Below are positions 54,272 to 61,487 of a stretch of DNA of 64,000 bases, piece after piece. The notes beneath the pieces are model-generated. The model saw nothing but the letters and a program-made list of their open reading frames with translations. It ran no database searches and had not been told where the DNA came from. Origin of the DNA: Aeromicrobium sp. (GTDB lineage Bacteria; Actinomycetota; Actinomycetes; Propionibacteriales; Nocardioidaceae); contig NZ_JAGLCD010000001.1 in NCBI RefSeq assembly GCF_023146395.1, positions 124,001-188,000 of the forward strand. The letters run 5' to 3'. The position numbers and the translations under genes were made by a program. Each line of letters begins with the position of its first letter. Position 1 is the stretch's first letter.

Positions 54272-55219
54272 TCAGCTCTCCTGCCTGGCGTCGGCGAGAT
54301 TGACTCGGAAGACCTTCACGATCACGAAGGCCACGACCAGCACGGACAGGAACAGCAGCACCGAGAGGGCCGAGCCGATGCCCAGCTGGAACTGCTCGAT
54401 GACCTGGCGGTACGTGAGGAACGAGATCGACTCGGTGCCGTTGGCGCCGGCGGTCATGACGAAGATGTTGTCGAAGATGCGGTAGGCGTCGAGGGCGCGG
54501 AACAGGACCGCGACCATGATGGCTGCCTTCATGTTCGGCAGGATCACCTTGTACAGCCGCTGGAACCACGTGGCGCCGTCGACCTTGGCCGCCTCGATCA
54601 TGTCCTCCGAGACCTGCGCCAGTCCGGCGAGCAGCAGCAGCGACATGAAGGGCGTCGTCTTCCAGATCTCCGACGCCATGATCGCGATCATCGAGGAGTC
54701 GTACTGGGCGAACCAGTTGAAGTCGTCGCCGATGAACGGCAACCAGCCGTTGACGAAGCCGTTGCTGTTGGAGAAGGCGAACTGCCACGCGAAGCCCGAG
54801 ACGACCGTGATGACGCCGTAGGGGATCAGGATGGAGGTCCTGACCAGGCCGCGGGCGAAGATCAGCCGGTGCATCACGAGGGCGAAGGCGAAGCCGATCA
54901 CGAGCTCGAAGAACACCGTGACGAGCATGATCATCACGGTGTTGCCCGTGTCGCGCCAGAACAGCTCGTCGCTCAGGGCGGTCCAGTAGTTCGACAGGCC
55001 GACGAACTCGCGATCGTCCGGGGCGGTCAGCGAGTAGCTGAACAGGGAGAGGTACAGCGCCCGCAGCATCGGGAACGCCGTGACGAACAGCATCAGCACG
55101 ATCGCCGGTGCGACGAGCTTGCGGGCCAGGGAGTTCTCGGTGCGTTCCCGGTCGGTCACGGCCGCCTTGCGCCGGGGTTCCTGGGAACGTGATGCCTTGG
55201 GCGCGGTCGTGGTGCTCAC
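54272..55219 (-). CDS. sugA: Sugar ABC transporter permease (SugA/MalF type)
   Basis: 315 aa from GTG 55219; the track ORF (to 56137) runs out of frame through the binding-protein gene. The sequence resembles mycobacterial SugA in many blocks: FVGLSNYWTAL, LVMHRLIFARGLVRTSILIPYG, EIWKTTPFMSLLLLAGLAQV, the EAA loop EAAKVDGATWFQRLYKVILP and FRALDAYRIFDNIFVMT. Trehalose uptake is therefore the best guess for the system. The GTG overlaps the binding-protein stop (GTGA). Confidence 0.92.
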   Translation of the reverse strand: MSTTTAPKASRSQEPRRKAAVTDRERTENSLARKLVAPAIVLMLFVTAFPMLRALYLSLFSYSLTAPDDREFVGLSNYWTALSDELFWRDTGNTVMIMLVTVFFELVIGFAFALVMHRLIFARGLVRTSILIPYGVITVVSGFAWQFAFSNSNGFVNGWLPFIGDDFNWFAQYDSSMIAIMASEIWKTTPFMSLLLLAGLAQVSEDMIEAAKVDGATWFQRLYKVILPNMKAAIMVAVLFRALDAYRIFDNIFVMTAGANGTESISFLTYRQVIEQFQLGIGSALSVLLFLSVLVVAFVIVKVFRVNLADARQES

Positions 55220-56538
55220 AGCAGTGCCTCCCCGCTCAGGATCTGCCGGAGGAACTCGGCGGACCGCTTCGGCGTCGTGTTCGGGTCGACCGAGGTCGGC
55301 GGGTGCCAACGCGACTGGATCGCGCTGGAGATCTGGCTGTAGTACGCGCTCTTGGGGCGCGGGCCGCCGGTGTCGACGCTGTCGCGCCAGAGCTCCAGCA
55401 GGTCGGCCGGGTAGGCCTCCTTCAGGGCGTCGGAGTCGTAGACCGACTGCCGCGACGGCATGAGTCCCTCGTTGACCGCGAGCTGGGTCTGCGCCTCCGA
55501 GCTCGTGATGCAGACCGCGGCCTCCTGGGCGAAGTCGACGTTGTCGGAGAAGGCGCCGACACCGATCGTGATGCCGCCGATGGGCGGCGCGGAGTCCTCG
55601 CCGGCGACGGTCTGGGGGTACCGCGCCCAGCCGAGGTCGTCGAGGGCGGCCTCGTCGGGTGGACCGCCGGCCTCGCCGACCGCGCCGGCGTAGTTCTGGT
55701 AGACGAAGGTCCAGTTGGTCATGAACTCGCCGGGCCCGTCGTCGGGGTACATCTGGCCGAGGCTCGTGCCCTCGTTCGAGGTCGTGAAGTCGGGTTGCGC
55801 GGCGCCGGAGTCCGCGAGCTTCTGGATCACGGCCGCGGCCGCCTTGCCGGCGTCGGAGTCGATCGTGACCTTCGCGTCGCGACCGTCCTCGACCGTGTCG
55901 GGGTCCAGGATGTTGCCGCCCGCGCCCTGGATCAGGGCGTTGATCCAGACCACGTAGGCCTCGTACTTGTTGGCCTGGACGCCGACCGTGGCGTCCTGCG
56001 ACGCAGCGGCGTCGATGACCTCGCCCCACGTGACGGGCTGGTTCATGTCGAGGCCGGCCGCCTCGGCGAGGGACTTGCGGTACCAGAGCACCTGCGTGTT
56101 GGACCACTGCGGGGCGGCGACGACCTGGTCGTCCCACTGCACGGTCTGCGCAGCGCCCTCGAGCACGTCGTCGTCGAGGACCTCGTCGGCCAGGTCGCCG
56201 GTGAAGGGCTCGAGCCAGCCGGCGCTCGCGAACTCCGGGACGAAGACCGGGTCGAGGCTCATCAGGTCGGTCGAGCTGTCGCCGGCCGCGAGGCGACGGG
56301 CGAGCTGCGTGCGCTGGTCCGTCGCGCTGGCGGGGAGCAGCTGGATCTCGATGTCGTAGTCGTCGGTGCTGCAGTCCTCGGCGAGCTGGTTCAGCGTGTC
56401 CTGACCGTCGGGGTTGATGTACCAGTTCAGCGTGGGCTTGCCGTCACCACCGCCGCAGGCCGTGAGCAGCGTCCCGGCGAGCACGAGGCTCGTCGCCACC
56501 GCGAGCTGTCGAGGCCCTGCCGTCGGCCGCACCCTCAT
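55216..56538 (-). CDS. lpqY: Sugar ABC transporter substrate-binding lipoprotein (LpqY-like)
   Basis: 440 aa from ATG 56538 with GGGGAGG at good spacing; the longer track start is not needed. Lipoprotein signal: basic start, hydrophobic core VATSLVLAGTLL, lipobox LTAC (Cys about 32). The mature part is a family-1 solute-binding protein (TQLARRLAAGDSSTDLMSLDPVFVPEFASAGWLEP; GWARYPQTVAG). Parts match LpqY (ARRL..., LDVMALD...EFAEAGW). It catches the sugar outside the membrane for SugA/SugB. Confidence 0.9.
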   Translation of the reverse strand: MRVRPTAGPRQLAVATSLVLAGTLLTACGGGDGKPTLNWYINPDGQDTLNQLAEDCSTDDYDIEIQLLPASATDQRTQLARRLAAGDSSTDLMSLDPVFVPEFASAGWLEPFTGDLADEVLDDDVLEGAAQTVQWDDQVVAAPQWSNTQVLWYRKSLAEAAGLDMNQPVTWGEVIDAAASQDATVGVQANKYEAYVVWINALIQGAGGNILDPDTVEDGRDAKVTIDSDAGKAAAAVIQKLADSGAAQPDFTTSNEGTSLGQMYPDDGPGEFMTNWTFVYQNYAGAVGEAGGPPDEAALDDLGWARYPQTVAGEDSAPPIGGITIGVGAFSDNVDFAQEAAVCITSSEAQTQLAVNEGLMPSRQSVYDSDALKEAYPADLLELWRDSVDTGGPRPKSAYYSQISSAIQSRWHPPTSVDPNTTPKRSAEFLRQILSGEALL

Positions 56539-56637
56539 CGGACCTCCCCGGATTCGCCACGGGAACGTGCTCCCCGTCACAGTCCTCGCACGGTATGCCT
56601 GTCGGCCGGTCGTCGCAACAGCGGGATCGGCGAGCGC

Positions 56638-58341
56638 TCAGGCGGGCACGAACCAGACGGTCGTGTCGACCGGCAGCGCCGAGTCCGGCAGGGGGCCGGA
56701 CGCGGCCAGCACCCGTGAGCCGGGCGGGATCGGCACGGGCTCGGTTCCCAGGTTGGTCAGGACGGCGGTCGCGCCGGCGTCGCCGGTGACCTCGAACGCG
56801 AGGACGTCGGCGGGCGCGACGTCGGCCCAGGTCAGCTCGCCGCGGCCGAGCCCGCGGTCGCGGCGCACCCGCAGCAGCGTGCGGTACAGCTCGAGCGTCG
56901 AGCCGTCGACGCCGTCCTGGCGGTCGACCGCCAGGTCCCGATAGCTCTGCGGCTGTGGGAGCCACGTGGCGTCGGTGGGGCCGAAGCCGAACGAGGGTCG
57001 GTCGGCCTCCCACGGCACCGGGACGCGGCATCCGTCGCGGCCGGGGGAGGTGTGGTTCGAGCGCTCCCAGGTCGGGTCCTGGCGCGCCTCGTCGGGCAGG
57101 AGCGTCGCCTCCGGCAGCCCGAGCTCCTCGCCCTGGTACAGGTAGGCCGAGCCCGGCAGGGCCAACATCAGCGCCGTGGCGGCCCGGGCGCGCCGCAGCC
57201 CGAGTGCCGGGTCGGGCTGGGGGTCGTCGGGGCCGATGCCCTCCGACCTCGTGCGTCCCGCCTGGGGCGGGTACCCGAGCCGGCTGGCGTGGCGGACGAC
57301 GTCGTGATTGGACAGCACCCAGGTCTGGGGGGCGCCGACCGCAGCGACGCTCGTGAGGCCCTCGTCGATCGAGATTCGCAGCTCACTCGCGATCCACGGC
57401 GTCATGAGGAAGGAGAAGTTGAACGACTGGTGCAGCTCGTCGGGACGGACGTAGTGCGCCAGGGAGTCGATCGGCAGGACCCAGGCCTCGGCGCAGAGGA
57501 TCCGGTCCCGGTCGGCCCCCGGCACGGCGTACTCGTCGACCAGGCGTCGCCAGGCGCGGTAGATCTCGTGGACGCCGGGCTGGTCGAACATCGGCTGGAG
57601 GGCCGTGGCCTGCGTCGCGGGGTCGAAGTTCTCGGGACCGTCCGGCAGGCCGTCGGCCTTGACGAGCCCGTGGGCGACGTCGATCCGGAATCCGTCGACG
57701 TCGCGGTCGAGCCAGAACCGCAGGACCGACTCCAGCTCGTCCCCGACCTCGGGGTTGGTCCAGTCGAGGTCCGGCTGGCTGGCGTCGAACAGGTGCAGGT
57801 ACCACTGCCCCGGCGAGCCGTCCGGGCTCGTGGTGCGAGACCAGGCCGGGCCGCCGAACATGCTCTGCCAGTTGTTGGGCGGCAGCTCGCCGGCGTCGCC
57901 GCGCCCGTCGCGGAACAAGTACCGGGCGCGTGCGGCGCTGCCCGGTTCGGACGCGAGGGCCTCACGGAACCACGCGTGCTCGTCGGAGGTGTGGTTGGGC
58001 ACGACGTCGACGATGACCCGCAGCCCCAGGTCGTGCGCCCGGGCGACGAGAGCGTCCGCGTCGGCGAGCGTGCCGAAGATCGGGTCGACGTCGCGAAAGT
58101 CCGCGACGTCGTATCCCGCGTCGCGCTGCGGGGAGGTGTAGAACGGCGAGAGCCACACCGCGTCGACGCCGAGCGCGACGAGGTGCTCCAGGCGCGAGGT
58201 GATGCCGGGCAGATCACCGATGCCGTCGCCGTCGGAGTCCGCCCACGACCGCGGGTAGACCTGGTAGATCACGGCGTCACGCCACCAGGCCCGGTCGTCG
58301 CGGGTCGTGCCGGACTGGTCCCCAGATGGCGTCCCGAGCAT
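56638..58341 (-). CDS. Alpha-glucosidase (GH13)
   Basis: 567 aa from ATG 58341; the track ORF extends through ndk. GH13 motifs: DAVIYQVYPRSWADSDGDGIGD, region I DVVPNHTSDEH, region II GFRIDVAHGL with the nucleophile Asp, region III ILCAEAWVLP with the acid/base Glu, and region IV VLSNHDVVRH. It hydrolyses alpha-glucosides such as maltose, trehalulose or possibly trehalose in the cytosol (no signal peptide). It is the first gene of the importer operon, 99 bp before lpqY. Its start codon is only 18 bp from the divergent ndk start, with overlapping -10 boxes. Confidence 0.93.
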   Translation of the reverse strand: MLGTPSGDQSGTTRDDRAWWRDAVIYQVYPRSWADSDGDGIGDLPGITSRLEHLVALGVDAVWLSPFYTSPQRDAGYDVADFRDVDPIFGTLADADALVARAHDLGLRVIVDVVPNHTSDEHAWFREALASEPGSAARARYLFRDGRGDAGELPPNNWQSMFGGPAWSRTTSPDGSPGQWYLHLFDASQPDLDWTNPEVGDELESVLRFWLDRDVDGFRIDVAHGLVKADGLPDGPENFDPATQATALQPMFDQPGVHEIYRAWRRLVDEYAVPGADRDRILCAEAWVLPIDSLAHYVRPDELHQSFNFSFLMTPWIASELRISIDEGLTSVAAVGAPQTWVLSNHDVVRHASRLGYPPQAGRTRSEGIGPDDPQPDPALGLRRARAATALMLALPGSAYLYQGEELGLPEATLLPDEARQDPTWERSNHTSPGRDGCRVPVPWEADRPSFGFGPTDATWLPQPQSYRDLAVDRQDGVDGSTLELYRTLLRVRRDRGLGRGELTWADVAPADVLAFEVTGDAGATAVLTNLGTEPVPIPPGSRVLAASGPLPDSALPVDTTVWFVPA

Positions 58342-58359
58342 GGGCGCTACGTTACGGTC
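58342..58359. promoter_or_regulatory. Overlapping divergent leaderless promoters (alpha-glucosidase / ndk)
   Basis: The 18 bp between the two start codons hold both -10 boxes: TACGTT (58348-58353, plus, 6 nt before the ndk ATG) and TAACGT (58354-58349, minus, 7 nt before the alpha-glucosidase ATG). They share five positions. Each -35 region must then lie in the other gene's coding sequence. Confidence 0.55.
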
Positions 58360-58767
58360 ATGGCTCAGCGCACGCTCGTCCTCATCAAGCCCGACGCCGT
58401 CCGCCGCGGACTCGTGGGGGAGATCCTCCGGCGCTACGAGGCCAAGGGCCTCACGATCGTGGCGATGGAGCACCGCGCGATCGACGCGCAGATGGCCGAC
58501 GCCCACTACGCCGAGCACGTCGAGCAGCCCTGGTACCCGCCGCTGCGGGAGTTCGCGGTGTCCGGCCCGCTCGTCTCGCTCGTGCTCGAGGGCGACGAGG
58601 CCATCGCGGTGGTCCGGCTGCTCAACGGCAAGACCGACGGACGCGTGGCCGATCCGGGCACGATCCGCGGCGATCTCTCGCTCTCGAACCGGGAGAACCT
58701 CGTGCACGCGTCCGACTCTGAGGAGTCGGCCGCTCGCGAGATCGGGCTCTGGTTCCCCCAGCTCTGA
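58360..58767 (+). CDS. ndk: Nucleoside-diphosphate kinase
   Basis: 135 aa from ATG 58360, normal length. It balances NTP and dNTP pools by phosphate transfer through His116 (ENLVHASDSEESA). The N-terminal RTLVLIKPDAVRRGLVGEI and GPLVSLVLEGDEAI are classic. In mycobacteria it follows folC and DUF4233 directly; here seven genes (50597-58341) come between. It probably uses a leaderless promoter overlapping that of the alpha-glucosidase. Confidence 0.97.
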   Translation: MAQRTLVLIKPDAVRRGLVGEILRRYEAKGLTIVAMEHRAIDAQMADAHYAEHVEQPWYPPLREFAVSGPLVSLVLEGDEAIAVVRLLNGKTDGRVADPGTIRGDLSLSNRENLVHASDSEESAAREIGLWFPQL

Positions 58768-58788
58768 GGTGATCGTCGCGCGCCCGGC

Positions 58789-59979
58789 TCACCTCCGGGT
58801 CGCGGCGGCGATCGTCGCGCCCGCGACCGCCATGGCGCCGGCCCCGACGAGAAGACTCGTCGAGGACGACGTGTGCTCCGCCAGGACGCCCAGCAGGACG
58901 CCGGCGGCCGATGCCGACCCGAGGAACGCCATCGACGTGATCGACAGGGCGGTGCCGCGGTGGGCGTCGTCGACCCGCTCGTGCACCAGGGAGTTGTAGG
59001 TCGACCCGAATCCGGTGTGCACGAGGTAGCCGAGCCAGAATCCGGCCACCAGCAGCGCCGGACCCGTGGCGAGCGACATCGCCAGCAGCCCGACTCCCTC
59101 GATCGCGACCAGGGCGACGGCCACGCCCCGCGGACGACGTCGGCGCAGGATCCGGCTCACGACGGCCGAGCCCACCGACGCGAAGCCCCAGGCCGCCGCC
59201 GCGACGACGCCCATCTGGGCCGCGGCCTGGGCCCGGTCGCCGCTCAGCTCCGCGAGGCGGACCGGCATGAAGGTCTCGAGCGCGACGACGCCGACCGCGA
59301 CGATCGTCATCGCGACGGCGAGTCCGCGCAGCCCGGGGCGGGCGACGGTCGCGACCCCGCCTCGCAGGGCCTCGGCCCACACGGCCCCGGTCGACGCCCC
59401 GCGCGGGGGAGCCGGGTCCATGAGCCAGGCGGCGGCTGCTCCCTGGACCAGGACGACCACGATCGCCACGCCGAAGGGCACCGCAAGCGTGACGGAGGTC
59501 GACCACGGCGCGACCGAGAGCAGCGCCGCCGTCGCGAGCGAGCCGGTGGCGATGCCGGCGCTGATGACGCTTCCGGCCCGCGCCAGCCCGGAGGGCACCT
59601 CGTGAGCCGCGCCACGGGCATGCTCGGCGTCGACGAACCACGCCTCCAGGGGGCCGCTGTCGAGGGCGCGGAACACTCCGGTGACGGCCCACGCGAGGGC
59701 GAAGGTCGCGACGGAGTCGGCCACGAGCACCAGGGCGTAGGCGGTTGCTGCGGCGGCCACGGACGCGAGCAGGACCGGGCGCCGGCCCCACGCGTCGGTC
59801 AGGGCGCCGCTCGGCACCTCCAGTAGCAGCACGACGACGCCCTGCGCGGCCATCGCGACGCCCAGCTCGGCCAGGGTCAGGCCCCGTTCCAGGGGCAGGA
59901 GGGCGGCTACGGGGATGATCAGGCCCGTCGCGAACCAGCGCAGGGCCAGGAGCGTCAGGTACCGGTGCGTGAGCGTCAT
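58789..59979 (-). CDS. MFS transporter
   Basis: 396 aa with about 12 hydrophobic helices. The conserved cytoplasmic loop 2-3 motif appears as SGALTDAWGRRPVLL (about residues 56-70). A second-half repeat (GTALSITSMAFLGSASAAGVLLG) is seen near the C-terminus. The substrate is unknown; drug or metabolite efflux is usual. It is translationally coupled to the upstream ArsR-type regulator (ATGA overlap, 59976-59979), so the regulator probably controls it. Confidence 0.9.
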   Translation of the reverse strand: MTLTHRYLTLLALRWFATGLIIPVAALLPLERGLTLAELGVAMAAQGVVVLLLEVPSGALTDAWGRRPVLLASVAAAATAYALVLVADSVATFALAWAVTGVFRALDSGPLEAWFVDAEHARGAAHEVPSGLARAGSVISAGIATGSLATAALLSVAPWSTSVTLAVPFGVAIVVVLVQGAAAAWLMDPAPPRGASTGAVWAEALRGGVATVARPGLRGLAVAMTIVAVGVVALETFMPVRLAELSGDRAQAAAQMGVVAAAAWGFASVGSAVVSRILRRRRPRGVAVALVAIEGVGLLAMSLATGPALLVAGFWLGYLVHTGFGSTYNSLVHERVDDAHRGTALSITSMAFLGSASAAGVLLGVLAEHTSSSTSLLVGAGAMAVAGATIAAATRR

Positions 59980-60503
59980 GGGGCGCCCGGGAGCGCAAGC
60001 ACGTGGAGCGCCACGAGGCGCTCGCCCCGGTGGTCGAGGTACTCGTGCACGACCTCGCTCAGACGTCCCACGAGCTCGGTCAGCTGGTCGTCGTCGAGGC
60101 GCAGGAGGTAGTCGGAGTGTCCGAGGTCGGGGTGCTCGTCGGACTTGACGGTGTCGAGCGCTGCGAGCTGGTGGGCGAGGTGCTCCTGCTGCACTCCGCG
60201 GACGACCGCCATCGCGGCGCGCCCCTCAGCGGTGTTCGACAGCGACGCGGGCAGCTCGGTGAGCTGGGCCGTGGCGCGCCATCGCCGCTCGCGGGCGTCG
60301 CGGGCCACGTCGTCGGTCACGAAGCCGTACCGCTCGAGCTGGCGCAGGTGGTACGACAGCGACCCGCTCGACTCGCCGAGCGCGCGGGCCAGCTCGCTCG
60401 CGGTCGACGGACCGGTACGGCGCAGCTCGGCGAGCGCGGTGATCCGGAGGGGATGGGCCAGGGCCTTGAGGGTGTCGACTCCGTCGACCACGCGGGTGCG
60501 CAT
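59976..60503 (-). CDS. ArsR-type winged-helix regulator
   Basis: 175 aa from ATG 60503 (MRTRVVDGVDTLKALAHPLR); the track start at 60557 would run through the operator. Helix-turn-helix: ALAHPLRITALAELRRTGPSTASELARALGESSGSLSYHLRQLERYGFV. There are no metal-binding cysteines in the region, so it is not a classic metal sensor. The C-terminal extension (about 90 residues) resembles the helical tail of the HTH_20-type ArsR group. A perfect 16-bp palindrome lies 3 bp upstream of the ATG, suggesting autorepression together with the MFS gene. Confidence 0.88.
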   Translation of the reverse strand: MRTRVVDGVDTLKALAHPLRITALAELRRTGPSTASELARALGESSGSLSYHLRQLERYGFVTDDVARDARERRWRATAQLTELPASLSNTAEGRAAMAVVRGVQQEHLAHQLAALDTVKSDEHPDLGHSDYLLRLDDDQLTELVGRLSEVVHEYLDHRGERLVALHVLALPGAP

Positions 60504-60506
60504 TCC

Positions 60507-60522
60507 GCAAAGATATCTTTGC
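60507..60522. promoter_or_regulatory. ArsR-type operator GCAAAGATATCTTTGC
   Basis: A perfect 16-bp palindrome immediately upstream of the arsR-type start codon (60503). AT-rich centre in a GC-rich neighbourhood. Similar ATATCTTTGCAAA sequences are typical of operators of this HTH_20 ArsR group. Confidence 0.7.
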
Positions 60523-60700
60523 AAAGTGGCGGAGGCAATCATGCCGAGGGTGGGCACCTACGCTCGGGGCATGACCGAGGAACGGGCGCGCGCGGCCCTC
60601 GAGGTCCTCGTCCGACGTCGTCCGCGTGCTCGACGCTCAGGTCGCCGACGTCACGGAACCGACTGCCTCTGATCCCTCGGGGTGAGGTGGGCCGCGGCAC

Positions 60701-60757
60701 GATGTGGACACTTCAACACCCAGATCGGCCCGCTACAGGTGTGAAAGTGACCACATC
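60701..60757. terminator. Long imperfect hairpin in the 60.5-60.8 kb gap
   Basis: GATGTGGACACTTCAACACC (60701-60720) against GGTGTGAAAGTGACCACATC (60738-60757): 17 of 20 pairs. It lies 34 bp downstream of the minus-strand gene at 60791-61432 and may terminate it. The remaining gap (60523-60700) has only a short Arg-rich plus-strand ORF (60571-60672) that I do not accept as a gene. Confidence 0.5.
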
Positions 60758-60790
60758 TGGTCGGGGCGGACCTCGATCGGGGGTGGCGCG

Positions 60791-61432
60791 TCAGTCGAGC
60801 GGCGGGGCGGCGATCGAGCCCAGGACGGCGTGGTACGTGCCGCGGACGTCCTCGGGCAGCCACACGACATCGTGATCCTTGGCCCCCAGGACCACGTCGC
60901 CCTCGAGACTGACCCAGTCGAGCGCCTGGCGGGGAGCGTCGCGCAGGGCCTTCTCGGTGTGCTCCGGTTCGAGCGCGACCAGCGTGACCCGCACGCGCAT
61001 CTCGGCGTCGTTGGCGTTCGCGACGCCGATGCCCCAGAAGTCCTCGGGGTTCGCGGTGGCCTTCTTGTCGAGATCGACCATGACGGTCGTGGGCTCGGTG
61101 TCGAGGCCCGCGACCTCGATCTCGACCAGGTCGACGACCTCGGTGTCGACGAAGCGGACCGACCGGCACCCCGGGCCCTCGAAGCGCAGGACGTCCTTCG
61201 TGACCGAGTTCGAGGGCACCACGACCTGGCCACGCGTGAGGCCCTGCAGTGACGTCACGGTGACGAGCGGCAGCTCGCGCCCGTAGAAGTCGAGCGGGCG
61301 GAAGCGCAGCACCGGCACGAGGTCGGTGTCGGTGCTGTTGGTCATCGTGAGCACCTGGTCCAGGCCGCCGTCGGTCGCCTTCGCCTCGTACCGCACCGTC
61401 AGGGGTCGAGGCTTCTTCGTGAACAGGCCCAT
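60791..61432 (-). CDS. Hypothetical protein, beta-rich
   Basis: 213 aa. I do not recognise a family. The sequence is mostly alternating hydrophobic and polar residues, suggesting two beta-sandwich-like halves (VRYEAKATDGGLDQVLTMTN; VLRFRPLDFYGRELPLVTV; EMRVRVTLVALEPEH). No signal peptide, membrane span or cysteine pair stands out; only one Cys. A TAGAGT -10 ends 6 nt before the ATG, so it is probably transcribed leaderless, divergent from the radical SAM gene 55 bp away. Confidence 0.75.
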   Translation of the reverse strand: MGLFTKKPRPLTVRYEAKATDGGLDQVLTMTNSTDTDLVPVLRFRPLDFYGRELPLVTVTSLQGLTRGQVVVPSNSVTKDVLRFEGPGCRSVRFVDTEVVDLVEIEVAGLDTEPTTVMVDLDKKATANPEDFWGIGVANANDAEMRVRVTLVALEPEHTEKALRDAPRQALDWVSLEGDVVLGAKDHDVVWLPEDVRGTYHAVLGSIAAPPLD

Positions 61433-61438
61433 GGGACG

Positions 61439-61480
61439 ACTCTAGACACCTGCGGGGCGCTGGTCCGACGGCGTTAGGCT
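61439..61480. promoter_or_regulatory. Divergent leaderless promoters (hypothetical / radical SAM)
   Basis: Minus strand TAGAGT (61444-61439) ends 6 nt from ATG 61432; plus strand TAGGCT (61475-61480) ends 7 nt from ATG 61488. No Shine-Dalgarno is visible for either gene. Confidence 0.5.
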
Positions 61481-61487
61481 GGAACCC

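Noticed and set aside
52213-54303. 696-aa plus-strand ORF opposite the sugar importer genes
   Set aside because: Shadow; the minus strand has Walker motifs and EAA loops.
56555-56575. LacI-type operator (GGGAACGTGCTCCC) upstream of lpqY
   Set aside because: Half-sites match only partly around a CG centre, and no LacI gene is nearby.
60571-60672. Short plus-strand ORF MTEERARAALEVLVRRR
   Set aside because: 33 codons, Arg-rich, no ribosome-binding site or family; kept only as part of a possible remnant.
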